DNA of 64,000 bases from an uncultured Alphaproteobacteria bacterium (GCA_944393685.1 CALYAW010000002.1:143586-207585), one strand, 5' to 3'; counted from the first letter of the stretch, positions 42,618 through 52,606 are shown. A program made the numbers and translations. The notes: generated by a model from the letters alone, not told the origin.

Positions 42618-45245
42618 ATGACTACGAGCGTTAAAGAAATCAGAAATACCTTTTTGAACTATTTTGCAAAAAACGGACATAAAATTATTCCGTCATCCTC
42701 ATTAGTACCCAATAATGATCCGACCTTGATGTTTACAAACTCGGGAATGGTTCAATTTAAAAATATATTTACCGGCAACGAAACCGCATCGTTCAAACGA
42801 GCAACGACAGCTCAAAAATCTGTCAGAGCCGGCGGAAAACACAATGATTTGGACAGTGTCGGCTATGATGTTCGACACCATACTTTTTTTGAAATGCTCG
42901 GCAACTTTTCTTTTGGCGACTATTTTAAGGAAGAGGCCATAAACTATGCTTGGGAACTGGTTACCAAAGAGTTCTGCATTCCTAAAGAAAAACTGGCTGT
43001 AACCGTCTTTCATACAGATGAGGTTTCTCGCAATATTTGGCGTAAGGTTTCCGGATTGCCAGAAGAACGTATTATCGGAATAAAAACAAAAGATAATTTT
43101 TGGCAAATGGGAGATACCGGTCCTTGCGGCTATTGCTCCGAAATTTTTTATGACCATGGAGAACATGTTTGGGGCGGATTGCCGGGAACTCCTGAAGAAG
43201 ATGGTGATCGTTGGATTGAAATTTGGAATCTTGTCTTTGATGAATTTGAGGATTTGCCTGACGGTTCTCGAATCGAGCTTAAGCAAAAATGTATTGATAC
43301 CGGCATGGGGCTGGAAAGAATTTCTGCAATCTTGCAAGGCGTACACTCTAACTACGATATTGACCTTTTCCAAAATATAATTCGGGATATTGCCGATATA
43401 GCTAGTTCTGATCCTAAAGGTCCGTTGCAATCTTCTCATAATGTTATTGCCGATCACTTACGCTCGGCCGCCTTTTTGATTGCTGATGGCGTGCTGCCTT
43501 CTAATGAAGGTCGCGGCTATGTTCTACGCAGAATTATGCGTAGAGCCATGCGCCATGCTCATATGCTCGGCATAAAAGAACCGATGATGTATAAACTCCT
43601 TCCTTCTTTACAAAGAGAAATGGGCGAAGCATATCCAGAATTGTATTCTGCAGAAACTCTCATTAAAGATACCATTAAGACGGAAGAAGAACGTTTTATT
43701 AAAACAATGGAAAAAGGTTTGCGGCTGCTTGATGATGAAACTAAAGAGCTCAATGCTGGTGATACTTTATCAGGAGAAACCGCTTTCAAATTATATGATA
43801 CTTATGGATTTCCTTTGGATTTAACAGAGGATGCTCTGAAGTTGCGTGAAATTAAAGTCGATACCGCTGGTTTTGATGCCGCCATGGAGCGTCAAAAAGC
43901 AGAGGCTCGCAAAAATTGGGCCGGTTCGGGAGATGCTGGAACAGAAAAAATTTGGTTCGAACTGCAAGATAAACTCGGTAGTTCTGAGTTTGTCGGATAT
44001 AATACCTTGCTTTCTGACGGTGTGATTACGGCCTTGGTTCAAGACGGAAATGAGATTTCGGAAATCCATAACGGAGATTTCTATCTCTTGGCAAATCAAA
44101 CTCCTTTTTATGCCGAGATGGGTGGACAAGTCGGCGATAAGGGGCTTATTTGCAGTGATAAATTTGAGATAGAAGTTCTTGATACCAAGAAAAAAGTACA
44201 TGGTTTACATGTCCATGTCTGCAAATTGTTACGAGGCTCGGTTCGTTGCGGTGAGACTGCGTCTTTCCGCGTAGATGAACAAAACAGACATAATATTCAA
44301 GGCAACCATACTGTTACACACTTACTTCACAAAGCTTTGCAGAAAAAATACGGCAAAAACGTAACTCAGAAAGGATCATATGTGGCCGGTGATCGCATGC
44401 GTTTTGATATTGCGTATAATAAACAAATTTCTGAAAACGAAATTCGCGAACTCGAAAATGACGTCAACAACATGATTCGTGCAAATTATCCGGTTACAAC
44501 AAAATTAATGTCTCAGGATGAAGCAATCAAGGCCGGAGCAATGGCTTTGTTTGGCGAAAAATATGGCGAGGAAGTTCGTGTCGTTTGTGTCGGCGATGGC
44601 ATTTCTATGGAATTGTGCGGCGGTACGCATGTCCGCAATACAGGCGATATCGGTTACTTCAACATTATTAGTGAAAGTGCTATTGCTGCCGGTGTTCGAC
44701 GGTTGGAATGCGTTAGCGGACCGGGCGCAGAAAAATTTACCCAAGATGTCGAGGATAAACTCCACCGTGTCGGACAAGTCTTGAAATCAAGTTTTAATGA
44801 TATTGAAGCTCGTGTGGCTCAATTGTTAGAAGAGAAGAAAGAACTTGAAGTCAAATTATTTGAACTGAAGAAAAAATTTGTCAGTAATAAAGCGGCTGAT
44901 AATCCCAATAATTATGAAAATATCAACGGAATTAAATTTGTTTCTCGTATTTTGGAAAATATTGAAACAAAAGAGCTCAAAGCCTTTGTTGATGAAATTA
45001 AGTCTCAGTATCCCGATAATTTGGTTGTTGCTTTCTTTACGGTCAATGATGGCAAAGTATCTGTTGTAATTGGCGTTACCAATGATTTGATTGCAAAAAT
45101 ATCTGCCGTCAATCTTGTAAAAGTTGTGGCTCCTTTTGTTGGCGCTCAGGGCGGTGGCGGAAGACCTGATATGGCTCAAACCGGCGGAACGGACGCTTCC
45201 AGATTGGATCTTGCCGTTGATGCTATTCGTAAAGCGTTGGCTTAA
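42618..45245 (+). CDS. alaS: Alanyl-tRNA synthetase
   Basis: Charges tRNA-Ala and edits mischarged Ser/Gly. 875 residues from the chosen ATG. Seen: catalytic domain (MTTSVKEIRNTFLNYF, KIIPSSSLVPNNDPTLMFTN, FEMLGNFSFGDYF), editing domain with the HTVTHLLHKAL zinc/His motif and MELCGGTHV, and the C-terminal oligomerisation/C-Ala domain (FVGAQGGGGRPDMAQTGG). The frame begins six codons earlier at a TTG, but GGAAAG positions best at ATG 42618. Confidence 0.97.
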   Translation: MTTSVKEIRNTFLNYFAKNGHKIIPSSSLVPNNDPTLMFTNSGMVQFKNIFTGNETASFKRATTAQKSVRAGGKHNDLDSVGYDVRHHTFFEMLGNFSFGDYFKEEAINYAWELVTKEFCIPKEKLAVTVFHTDEVSRNIWRKVSGLPEERIIGIKTKDNFWQMGDTGPCGYCSEIFYDHGEHVWGGLPGTPEEDGDRWIEIWNLVFDEFEDLPDGSRIELKQKCIDTGMGLERISAILQGVHSNYDIDLFQNIIRDIADIASSDPKGPLQSSHNVIADHLRSAAFLIADGVLPSNEGRGYVLRRIMRRAMRHAHMLGIKEPMMYKLLPSLQREMGEAYPELYSAETLIKDTIKTEEERFIKTMEKGLRLLDDETKELNAGDTLSGETAFKLYDTYGFPLDLTEDALKLREIKVDTAGFDAAMERQKAEARKNWAGSGDAGTEKIWFELQDKLGSSEFVGYNTLLSDGVITALVQDGNEISEIHNGDFYLLANQTPFYAEMGGQVGDKGLICSDKFEIEVLDTKKKVHGLHVHVCKLLRGSVRCGETASFRVDEQNRHNIQGNHTVTHLLHKALQKKYGKNVTQKGSYVAGDRMRFDIAYNKQISENEIRELENDVNNMIRANYPVTTKLMSQDEAIKAGAMALFGEKYGEEVRVVCVGDGISMELCGGTHVRNTGDIGYFNIISESAIAAGVRRLECVSGPGAEKFTQDVEDKLHRVGQVLKSSFNDIEARVAQLLEEKKELEVKLFELKKKFVSNKAADNPNNYENINGIKFVSRILENIETKELKAFVDEIKSQYPDNLVVAFFTVNDGKVSVVIGVTNDLIAKISAVNLVKVVAPFVGAQGGGGRPDMAQTGGTDASRLDLAVDAIRKALA

Positions 45246-45250
45246 TGCAG

Positions 45251-45279
45251 AAAAAACCTCCCATATGGGAGGTTTTTTT
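45251..45279 (+). terminator. Intrinsic terminator of alaS
   Basis: AAAAAACCTCCC, loop ATAT, GGGAGGTTTTTTT. Confidence 0.9.
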
Positions 45280-45291
45280 GTATAAAGAGTA

Positions 45292-45320
45292 TTGACAAAT
45301 TCTCCAAAATGTGAGATTTA
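45292..45320 (+). promoter_or_regulatory. Putative tRNA-Arg promoter
   Basis: TTGACA (45292-45297), 17-nt spacer, GATTTA (45315-45320), 24 nt before the tRNA. Its -35 and spacer (TTGACAAATTCTCCAAAATG) closely resemble the promoter at 14577. Confidence 0.55.
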
Positions 45321-45343
45321 GACACTCAGTTTATATCTGTTAT

Positions 45344-45420
45344 GCGCCCTTAGCTCAGCAGGATAGAGCAACAGCCTTCTAAGCTGTGGGTCAGACGTTC
45401 GAATCGTCTAGGGCGCGCCA
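45344..45420 (+). tRNA. tRNA-Arg (anticodon TCT)
   Basis: 77 nt, acceptor stem GCGCCCT/AGGGCGC, anticodon stem ACAGC/GCTGT with loop CTTCTAA (anticodon TCT, reads AGA), T arm GTTCGAATC, encoded CCA. Confidence 0.97.
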
Positions 45421-45421
45421 T

Positions 45422-45452
45422 AAAAAAGCCTCTCTTTCGAGAGGCTTTTTTA
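45422..45452. terminator. Bidirectional intrinsic terminator
   Basis: AAAAAAGCCTCTC, loop TTTC, GAGAGGCTTTTTT between tRNA-Arg and the convergent parvulin gene. Confidence 0.9.
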
Positions 45453-45454
45453 TT

Positions 45455-46261
45455 TTATTCAATAACATTACCTTTGATATCATATTTGGTCACTTTGGCG
45501 TTTTTGCCTAACTCTTTGAATGTCTTAGCCAACGCTGCTTGAGTAACCATTGCCTTTAGTTGTGGTTCAACTTCTTTGAGAGAAGCAGGTTTGGAATCCC
45601 GAATGTCTTCAACTTTGATTACATGGTATCCAAATTGTGTTTTGACAGGAGTTTTGGAATACTCCCCTTTTTTCATAGCAAATGCAGCCTCTGCAAATTC
45701 AGGAACCATAACCTTTTTGGTGAAATATCCTAATTCGGCAGGCTCTTTGGAGTATTCCTTGGCCAACTTATCAAAATTTCCGCCTTTTTTGAGTTTTGAG
45801 ATAACTTCTTTGGCTTTGGCATCGCTATCAACCAAAATATGTTTGGCCTTAACTTCTTTCTCCGACTGGAATTTTGTTTTATATTCTTGATACAGTTTTT
45901 TTACCTCTGCATCCGTTACTTGTGAAGCAACTTTCTTCTCCAAATAGATTTTTCTGGCTAATTCTTGTTCGGCCAATTTAAGCTGAGTTTTGTACTCTGC
46001 TGATTCCGGAATTTTTTCTTCCAGTGCGGCTTGATAAACTAATTCTCCGTCTACGAAAACATCTAATGTTTTTTTGTAAAACTCATCAAAATTTGCTTTG
46101 CTTTTTATGGCCGGATTACTGTTGTACGCATCTCTCATGGAAGCAACAGTTACTTCCTTGCCATTTACGACAGCGGCAACTCCGTTTTTACCTTCGGCTT
46201 TGGCATCTGTCGCAATCACAGCTGCTCCTAACAGCAATAAAGCCAAATATCTTTTGTTCAT
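45455..46261 (-). CDS. Parvulin-type peptidyl-prolyl isomerase (periplasmic)
   Basis: 268 residues with a signal peptide (YLALLLLGAAVIATDAKA). Seen: an N-terminal SurA-like chaperone arm (VAAVVNGKEVTVASMRDAY), then a rotamase domain (EVKAKHILVDSDAKAKEVI, FDKLAKEYSKEPAELGYF, FAEAAFAMKKGEYSKTPV, KTQFGYHVIKVED). Helps fold outer-membrane and periplasmic proteins. Its family relatives are PrsA, Cbf2 and PpiC-type proteins. Start behind AGGAGATGCAAA. Sits between tRNA-Arg and secA, which fits an export-linked role. Confidence 0.92.
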   Translation of the reverse strand: MNKRYLALLLLGAAVIATDAKAEGKNGVAAVVNGKEVTVASMRDAYNSNPAIKSKANFDEFYKKTLDVFVDGELVYQAALEEKIPESAEYKTQLKLAEQELARKIYLEKKVASQVTDAEVKKLYQEYKTKFQSEKEVKAKHILVDSDAKAKEVISKLKKGGNFDKLAKEYSKEPAELGYFTKKVMVPEFAEAAFAMKKGEYSKTPVKTQFGYHVIKVEDIRDSKPASLKEVEPQLKAMVTQAALAKTFKELGKNAKVTKYDIKGNVIE

Positions 46262-46368
46262 TTTGCATCTCCTCTTAATTATAAAGATTAATTCTTTTTT
46301 TCTTATATAATAATTCCGTCTTTATTTCCAACTTTTTTTTGTCGCAAGGTATAAGTTGTCCGCAACTA

Positions 46369-46397
46369 TTGACTTCTGAACGATAAAACACTAAATG
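46369..46397 (+). promoter_or_regulatory. Putative secA promoter
   Basis: TTGACT (46369-46374), 17-nt spacer, TAAATG (46392-46397), 40 nt before the ATG. Confidence 0.45.
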
Positions 46398-46436
46398 TAG
46401 ACTAACGTATATATTTAAATAAGGAAAATTAATAAC

Positions 46437-49160
46437 ATGATAGGTTCTCTCGCACGCAAAATTTTTGGAAGTGCCAATGACAGATATGTTCGTAAACAAT
46501 ACAAAATCGTTGAAAAAATAAATTCTTTCGAACCAAGCATCATACCGCTTAGCGATGAACAATTACGCGCAAAAACAGATGAATTTCGTAAACGCCTTAA
46601 AGACGGAGAAACTTTGGATGATCTTTTGCCTGAGGCCTTTGCGGTTGTTCGGGAAGCAGCAAAAAGAACTCTTGGGCAAAGACATTATGATGTTCAGTTA
46701 ATCGGCGGCATTGTCTTGCATAAAGGACAAATCGCCGAAATGAAAACCGGTGAAGGAAAAACATTGGTTGCCACTTTGGCCGCTTATCTTAATGCTTTGG
46801 AAGGAAAAGGCGTCCATATTGTAACCGTCAACGATTATTTGGCAAAACGTGATGCCGAATGGATGGGACAGGTTTATCGCTTTTTAGGTTTGAGTGTAGA
46901 TTATATTGTTCATGATAAAAATGATGAACAGAGAAGAACCGCTTATAATGCCGATATTCTCTATGCCACTAATAATGAACTTGGCTTTGACTATCTGCGC
47001 GATAATATGAAGTTTCGACTCTCCGATATGGTGCAGCGGCCTTTTAACTATGCCATTGTTGATGAGGTCGACTCAATCTTGATTGATGAAGCCAGAACTC
47101 CTTTGATTATCTCCGGTGCAGCAGAAGATTCTTCAGAAAAATATATTCTGGTTAATAAAATCATTCCTCAGCTGACAGATGCCGATTATGAAAAAGATGA
47201 AAAAGCTCGCAATGTCACCTTGACAGAAGCTGGCATGACACATGTGGAAGCGTTGTTAAAGCAAGTCGGGCTTATTAAAGAAGGCGGGCTATATGATATT
47301 GCAAATGTCAGCTTGGTTCATCATGTCAATCAGGCTTTACGTGCTCATAAAATGCATTTGCGTGATGTCGATTATATTGTCAAAAATGATAAAGTTGTCA
47401 TTATTGATGAGTTTACAGGGCGTATGATGGAAGGACGCCGCTATTCAGATGGTCTGCATCAAGCTATCGAAGCAAAAGAAGGGGTTACAATTCAATCTGA
47501 AAATCAAACTCTTGCCTCCATTACTTTCCAAAATTATTTCCGCTTGTATCCAAAACTTTCCGGAATGACAGGAACTGCAATGACGGAAGAAGCCGAGTTT
47601 GGCGATATTTATAACCTCACTTGTGTCGAAATACCAACCAATCGTCCCGTCTTACGCCAGGACTTGCATGATGAAATTTATCGTACCGAAAAAGAAAAAT
47701 ATGACGCTATTATCAAAACAATTTTGGAGTGCCACGAAAAAGGACAACCTGTCTTGGTTGGTACAACCTCAATTGAAAAATCAGAATTGGTAGCTGATTT
47801 GCTTAGATCAAAGTCAAATGTTAAGTTTGAAGTTTTGAATGCTCGTCATCATGAACGCGAAGCGGCTATCGTTGCTCAAGCCGGTGTTTCTGGCGCAATT
47901 ACGATTGCTACCAATATGGCTGGTCGTGGTACGGATATTCAATTAGGCGGTAATGCCGATATGCGCCTCAAAGAATGTCTTAAAGGAGATGAAACTCCTG
48001 AACAAATTGAAGCTCTGAGAGAAAAAATAAAGGCAGAAATTGCTGAAGACAAAGAAAAAGTCAAAGCTGCCGGAGGTTTGTATATTCTTGGCACAGAACG
48101 TCATGAAAGCCGTCGTATCGATAATCAATTACGTGGTCGTTCGGGACGTCAGGGTGACCCAGGAACATCTAAGTTTTATTTGTCTTTGGAAGACGATTTG
48201 ATGCGTATCTTTGGTTCTGAACGCATGAGTGTTATGTTGCAACGTCTCGGGCTACCCGAAGGTGAAGCTCTGGTTCACCCTTGGATTAGTAAAGCTCTTG
48301 AAAAAGCTCAGCAAAAAGTTGAAGAACGGAACTTTGATATTCGTAAAAATCTTCTAAAATATGACAATGTTATGAATGATCAGCGTAAGGTTATTTATGA
48401 ACAACGTCGCGAACTCATGGAAGCCGATGACGTTTCGGAAACAATTGCCGATATGCGACATGATCAAATCCGCAATATGGTATATTCCAGAATTATGTAT
48501 GGTTCCGCTCCTCGTGAGTGGCCCGCTGAAGAAATTCGCCAAGATATGATTCGTTTTTCGGGAATGGATTTGCCTATTGAAAAATGGATTAGCGAATCGG
48601 AAATGGACAGCGAAAAACTGGTTGATCTTATTAATGAAACTATTGATGAGAATATTAAAGTCAAAAATACAGATGTCCCTGCCGAAATTATTCGTTTGGT
48701 TGAAAAATCCGTTTTATTGCAAGAACTTGACGCTTTATGGAAAGATCATATTGCAACGCTCGACTACATGCGTCATACAATTGTTTTACGCGCTTACGGA
48801 CAAAAAGACCCGCTTAATGAGTACAAAAAAGAGGCTTTTAACCTGTTTTCGGATATGTTGAATCAGTTAGGCGAAAAGGTGACATTTATTCTGTTACGTA
48901 CGGTCATTCAGAATAAAGATGCCGATACCGTTGAATCGCGCACACAACAACACAAGAATGTTCAAGCAATTCACGAATCGCCGGAATCTTTGGTTGGATC
49001 GAATACTTCTGCTGCTGAAAAACAAGTTCCTTTTCAATACGGTAAGCAAGAATTTGATCCTCAGAATCCCAATACTTGGGGAAAAGTTGCTCGTAATGAT
49101 CCCTGCCCTTGCGGCAGTGGCAAAAAATTTAAGCATTGCCATGGTCTGGTGAATAACTAA
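46437..49160 (+). CDS. secA: Preprotein translocase ATPase SecA
   Basis: Motor that drives proteins through SecYEG. 907 residues. Seen: Walker [21 protein letters not shown], the [18 protein letters not shown] box, preprotein cross-linking domain ([16 protein letters not shown]), [45 protein letters not shown], helical scaffold and wing, and the C-terminal zinc motif [16 protein letters not shown] that binds SecB. Start behind AAGGAAAATTAATAAC. Normal length; secG is also in the window. Confidence 0.98.
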   Translation: MIGSLARKIFGSANDRYVRKQYKIVEKINSFEPSIIPLSDEQLRAKTDEFRKRLKDGETLDDLLPEAFAVVREAAKRTLGQRHYDVQLIGGIVLHKGQIAEMKTGEGKTLVATLAAYLNALEGKGVHIVTVNDYLAKRDAEWMGQVYRFLGLSVDYIVHDKNDEQRRTAYNADILYATNNELGFDYLRDNMKFRLSDMVQRPFNYAIVDEVDSILIDEARTPLIISGAAEDSSEKYILVNKIIPQLTDADYEKDEKARNVTLTEAGMTHVEALLKQVGLIKEGGLYDIANVSLVHHVNQALRAHKMHLRDVDYIVKNDKVVIIDEFTGRMMEGRRYSDGLHQAIEAKEGVTIQSENQTLASITFQNYFRLYPKLSGMTGTAMTEEAEFGDIYNLTCVEIPTNRPVLRQDLHDEIYRTEKEKYDAIIKTILECHEKGQPVLVGTTSIEKSELVADLLRSKSNVKFEVLNARHHEREAAIVAQAGVSGAITIATNMAGRGTDIQLGGNADMRLKECLKGDETPEQIEALREKIKAEIAEDKEKVKAAGGLYILGTERHESRRIDNQLRGRSGRQGDPGTSKFYLSLEDDLMRIFGSERMSVMLQRLGLPEGEALVHPWISKALEKAQQKVEERNFDIRKNLLKYDNVMNDQRKVIYEQRRELMEADDVSETIADMRHDQIRNMVYSRIMYGSAPREWPAEEIRQDMIRFSGMDLPIEKWISESEMDSEKLVDLINETIDENIKVKNTDVPAEIIRLVEKSVLLQELDALWKDHIATLDYMRHTIVLRAYGQKDPLNEYKKEAFNLFSDMLNQLGEKVTFILLRTVIQNKDADTVESRTQQHKNVQAIHESPESLVGSNTSAAEKQVPFQYGKQEFDPQNPNTWGKVARNDPCPCGSGKKFKHCHGLVNN

Positions 49161-49209
49161 AATGCTTTGACTTATTTTTGTCAAAAATCTATTAGATTCT
49201 TCCATAAAC

Positions 49210-49254
49210 GACAAAGAAACATCATCCAAGAAGAGTTTCTTTGTCATTTTTTTG
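49210..49254 (+). terminator. Intrinsic terminator of secA
   Basis: GACAAAGAAAC, 13-nt loop, GTTTCTTTGTC followed by seven T. Confidence 0.85.
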
Positions 49255-49274
49255 TCGTTTTGTCTATTTTCTTA

Positions 49275-49303
49275 TTGACCAACCTTTAATAATATGGTAT
49301 AAA
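49275..49303 (+). promoter_or_regulatory. Extended -10 promoter of a SD-less orphan
   Basis: TTGACC (49275-49280), 17-nt spacer, TATAAA (49298-49303) with TG one base before. Close twin of the promoter at 50825. Confidence 0.65.
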
Positions 49304-49336
49304 TTAAACATAATAACAAATTAATTTAGATGCTTT

Positions 49337-49825
49337 ATGAAAATCCATTTTTTTACAAGAAAGTATCAACCGTTTAATAAATTACAATACTCGGTTGAAG
49401 TGAGAATGTTACTAATTGCATTTGCTGTCGGACTTGTTGCGATTATCGCTATCTACCCTTTTTCAAAGCTATGGTCTACAATCTCCGGTCTTGGCTGCCT
49501 TACCATTGCCTTTATGTTGGGGAGACCTGTGGCAATCATCGCCATGTTACTCCAAATCAGACGTTGGGATCAGGGAAGAAAAGATCGTGCGCTTCTGGAA
49601 GCGGTACAAGACAAAAATATTGTCAATGTCCGTGCTCTAATCTGGGCAGGTGCTAATGTCAACAGACAACATCGACAAGAAAATGCAGATCCGTGGGATG
49701 ACTGGAGAAACTGGACATACTACTATGTCAATCCTCTTGATTGTGCCGGATCAGGAAAAATTAGAGATCTTCTTTTGAAACACGGAGCAGTATCCTGCCC
49801 GAATAAAGAGGTCTATCATTATTAA
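49337..49825 (+). CDS. Membrane protein with ankyrin-like repeat
   Basis: 162 residues. Seen: two hydrophobic helices (~24-45 and ~50-72), then a cytosolic ankyrin-like unit: ALLEAVQDKNIVNVRALIWAGANVN, interrupted by a W-rich insert (DPWDDWRNWTYYYV), and NPLDCAGSGKIRDLLLKHGA. So 1-2 ankyrin repeats on a membrane anchor; a protein-interaction role is likely, function unknown. Strong extended -10 promoter but no Shine-Dalgarno site before ATG (TTTAGATGCTTT). Confidence 0.68.
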   Translation: MKIHFFTRKYQPFNKLQYSVEVRMLLIAFAVGLVAIIAIYPFSKLWSTISGLGCLTIAFMLGRPVAIIAMLLQIRRWDQGRKDRALLEAVQDKNIVNVRALIWAGANVNRQHRQENADPWDDWRNWTYYYVNPLDCAGSGKIRDLLLKHGAVSCPNKEVYHY

Positions 49826-49836
49826 AAAAAATATTT

Positions 49837-49868
49837 GAGAGAGCAACCACTTGGTTCGCTCTCTTTTT
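49837..49868. terminator. Intrinsic terminator between convergent orphans
   Basis: GAGAGAGC, loop, GCTCTC with a T run, containing a small inner CCA/TGG pairing. Confidence 0.75.
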
Positions 49869-49870
49869 AT

Positions 49871-50302
49871 TTATTTTTTAGAAGAAGATGAAATTTTATT
49901 CAATAATTCGGCTTTGGCACGATAATCATCCCATTTATCTTGTACTTGTTGCCAAAATGTGCGCTTTTCTTCACATATTTTAGTCTTTTTGTTCCAATAG
50001 CCTCCGTCTTCTTCGCACTGCCACTGCTCTTGATGCGTATAGTCATAATACAGATACGCTCCGACACCAATCAATCCAAAAACCAAAAGCAAAACCAAAA
50101 CATAGCGAGCAATCAACCACAACATCCAGAGCAAAAAGATACCTATCATCTGTATCTTGTGAAAAAAGGCGTCATTGCCTAGCCCATAAATATAAAAAGC
50201 GTAGCCAAACAATATTAAAATAAAAAATGTATTAATCGGAGACTTTAGGGCACTAAAGACAATACGTTTCCAATAAGGCCGAGGATTTTGATCGGTATTC
50301 AT
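49871..50302 (-). CDS. Hypothetical membrane protein
   Basis: 143 residues. Seen: two long hydrophobic segments (~22-45 and ~55-88) and a C-terminal region with EEDGGYWNKKTKICEEK (paired Cys) and a helical tail. No family recognised. It begins 5 nt after the stop of the upstream co-directional orphan, so the two are an operon. Confidence 0.6.
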   Translation of the reverse strand: MNTDQNPRPYWKRIVFSALKSPINTFFILILFGYAFYIYGLGNDAFFHKIQMIGIFLLWMLWLIARYVLVLLLVFGLIGVGAYLYYDYTHQEQWQCEEDGGYWNKKTKICEEKRTFWQQVQDKWDDYRAKAELLNKISSSSKK

Positions 50303-50307
50303 GAGTA

Positions 50308-50715
50308 TTACTGTTTCTTTTCTGATTTGTGAATTTCATAAATTTTGTGGGCTACATAATCCTTGCGCTCAAGTTTATGTGTATCTTTTTGCAGATAATT
50401 TTCCAAAATATTAATAATGTCCTGTCCGTATCGGCTGCGAGCTTTGGCTATATTAGCAAGATTATATACGGCAGCCTGAAATATCTGTTCATCATCAACC
50501 TCTAACTGCTCAACCAAGCTCAAATACGGCGGCGTATATGTGTCTTTATGAAATTGTCGACTGAAATCATATGAATTTTTCTGTATTTTTTGTGCAATTT
50601 TCTCAGATATATCATTATCTTGCGAACGTCCGCGCCAAATGATGCTGCGACTGGTTTTGGCAACCATTGCTTTAATTTTATTAAAAAAGCTTCCTTGTTT
50701 TGCTACTGCATTCAT
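50308..50715 (-). CDS. Hypothetical helical protein
   Basis: 135 residues, basic, mostly helical. Seen: KIKAMVAKTSRSIIWRGRSQ, FQAAVYNLANIAKARSRYGQ, DIINILENYLQKDTHK. No family recognised. Start behind TAAGGTAATAACC. First gene of a pair with the small membrane protein downstream. Confidence 0.58.
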   Translation of the reverse strand: MNAVAKQGSFFNKIKAMVAKTSRSIIWRGRSQDNDISEKIAQKIQKNSYDFSRQFHKDTYTPPYLSLVEQLEVDDEQIFQAAVYNLANIAKARSRYGQDIINILENYLQKDTHKLERKDYVAHKIYEIHKSEKKQ

Positions 50716-50824
50716 GGTTATTACCTTATTGTACTTGGCTTATGATATTAACATAATGTATAAAATCTAAAAAATCCAGTTTTTAATTCATTGTTCGAAA
50801 TTAGACAAATTTTTTGAAAAAATA

Positions 50825-50853
50825 TTGTTATTTCCTTCTTTATATGGTATAAA
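50825..50853 (+). promoter_or_regulatory. Extended -10 promoter of a SD-less orphan
   Basis: TTGTTA (50825-50830), 17-nt spacer, TATAAA (50848-50853) with ATGG directly before, as at 49298 (ATATGGTATAAA shared). Confidence 0.6.
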
Positions 50854-50903
50854 ATTACTATTCTTATGTACAATTAATATTTATTAACTAAAAAAACTAT
50901 AAA

Positions 50904-51173
50904 ATGAATCCAACTGCTTATTATCATTACATGGGAGAGCTACTCAAAATGATTGCCTCCCATATTGAAGAAGAGAATCCTCATGCGATTATCTATGTTA
51001 ACGACTATCTGTCTTTGCAGACTTTGTTTGCCGATCAGGATGTTGACATGATGAAGAAGGCTATTGAACAAAAAATTTCTCAGGCTGAGGATTGGGAACT
51101 TGTCAAAAAGACTTTTATTCCGACACTCCCCCCTGAACGACAAAAATTATTGTCTTCTCTTCTTGAAAAGTAG
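50904..51173 (+). CDS. Small hypothetical protein, SD-less orphan
   Basis: 89 residues, acidic-helical. Seen: MIASHIEEENPHAIIYVNDYL, then a helix-rich tail. The IxYxNDxL motif recurs in the orphan at 26220 (MIMYFNDWL). No Shine-Dalgarno site (leader ACTAAAAAAACTATAAA before ATG). No family recognised. Confidence 0.55.
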   Translation: MNPTAYYHYMGELLKMIASHIEEENPHAIIYVNDYLSLQTLFADQDVDMMKKAIEQKISQAEDWELVKKTFIPTLPPERQKLLSSLLEK

Positions 51174-51189
51174 AAAACTCTCTCCTATC

Positions 51190-51222
51190 AGTCCCGTTTC
51201 TTATTAGAGCGGGGCTTTTTTT
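51190..51222 (+). terminator. Intrinsic terminator
   Basis: AGTCCCG, loop, CGGGGCT with seven T. Confidence 0.75.
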
Positions 51223-51286
51223 ATAATATATTAATAAATTTTAGCTAATTTTCTTTTAGTTCTTTGTTTTTTGAGGAGATTTGTCG

Positions 51287-52606
51287 ATGGAAGTTTCTGA
51301 TATCATTCCTTTTGCATTAGGTGAAAGAAACAGAGGTTTTTTAAACCAAATTCTTGGTGCTTTTAAGGCGTTGTCGGAACTAACAGGACAATCCTATGAA
51401 GTAAACAAACTTTTTGTGCTACCTGAGGGTGTGTCTGATGTTAACGATTTGAAAGAAGCTATTTTTTACTCTCAATATAATGATTATACTTCTTTTTGCG
51501 ACAAAATTTTTGAGTTGTTTGACGCTTATTTTAAAAAATGTGATTTTATTCCCAAGGTGTTTGTAACTGTATACAACCCTACTGAAAGTCGCAATGCCGC
51601 CGAAGATGCGGATATGCTTTGCCGTGCAGTTAAAGAATATTATAAGCAAAATAATCTTGGAGATATTTTTACGGCCGTGTTAACAAGTCGTTTATATAGA
51701 TATAAATACGTTGACATGATTAATGTTCCTAAACATTTAATGACACTTAAATCTCGCCTTCGTCTCATACAACATAAAAGCTTGAGGAAGAGAGTTTTAA
51801 TTACTATCGGAACAATTAACAGCTTTGATATGAAAAACGTAAATGAGAAATATCGACAATTACTCAAAACCATTGCAAAAAATGATGATAATGCCATTGT
51901 TCAAATGCAAATTGACAAATTGCGTAATTATAAAAACATCACAAAAAAGGTCGTTATATGTTTAGGAGGTCGAGTTGAAGGACCTGAAATCGTTTTTGGG
52001 TTGAATTTTGCTCGAAATTTGCTCAACGACGCTCAAAGGCTGGTACATTATGGTTATGGTATTGTATTTGTAAACGGACCACGCACCCCTAATGAAGTTA
52101 CAGATTTTCTTTATGAGCGAACTATAAATTCTCCTAACATTATTTTCCAAAATTGTAAAAGAATTGCTTCTTCCGATGATGAACGCAAACCTCATAGCTG
52201 GCGTATTTATTCAGGAAAATACGAAGAAGATTTTCTCTGCCTACAAAAGATTGGAAATATTTATCCCGGAATCCTTGGCTTTAACAATACGCTAGCCGTG
52301 CATACCATGGATTCTTATTCCTCTTGTGAAACTGCAAATGCAGCTATTCGAACTGCCATCAGCGGACAAGGTTTAGATATTGACCCCGTTATTCGCTATG
52401 ATTGTTACAACTTGCAAAAACTTTTGTGTCCCAAATATGCCATTAACTGGAATGATTTTGTTGATATGGCTTGTAATATGGGAATTGAACCCAAAAACCT
52501 TTCTCCGCAAATTTTATCCAGTCCTTTGAGAGTGTTTGCCGAAACCATTCTCAATAAATTGAATAAAACAAAAAAAAACAAAATAAAAGTATGGAATTCA
52601 TATTAA
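51287..52606 (+). CDS. ELM1-like (DUF1022) glycosyltransferase-type protein
   Basis: 439 residues; a distant member of the ELM1/DUF1022 family, with the two-domain layout of GT-B glycosyltransferases. Seen: an N-terminal domain with GERNRGFLNQILGAFKAL and a C-terminal one with VVICLGGRVEGPEIV, YGIVFVNGPRTPNEVTDFLY, GILGFNNTLAVHTMDSYSSC and ETANAAIRTAISGQG. These line up with the glycine-rich, RTP and DS-x-S-E segments of ELM1 proteins. Function is unproven in bacteria. ATG at 51287 behind TGAGGAGATTTGTCG; an in-frame TTG lies two codons upstream. Confidence 0.65.
   Translation: MEVSDIIPFALGERNRGFLNQILGAFKALSELTGQSYEVNKLFVLPEGVSDVNDLKEAIFYSQYNDYTSFCDKIFELFDAYFKKCDFIPKVFVTVYNPTESRNAAEDADMLCRAVKEYYKQNNLGDIFTAVLTSRLYRYKYVDMINVPKHLMTLKSRLRLIQHKSLRKRVLITIGTINSFDMKNVNEKYRQLLKTIAKNDDNAIVQMQIDKLRNYKNITKKVVICLGGRVEGPEIVFGLNFARNLLNDAQRLVHYGYGIVFVNGPRTPNEVTDFLYERTINSPNIIFQNCKRIASSDDERKPHSWRIYSGKYEEDFLCLQKIGNIYPGILGFNNTLAVHTMDSYSSCETANAAIRTAISGQGLDIDPVIRYDCYNLQKLLCPKYAINWNDFVDMACNMGIEPKNLSPQILSSPLRVFAETILNKLNKTKKNKIKVWNSY

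Noticed and set aside
42702..43457. Antisense gene within alaS (251 codons)
   Set aside because: It lies on the opposite strand inside a conserved synthetase gene, lacks a ribosome site and has no recognisable features.
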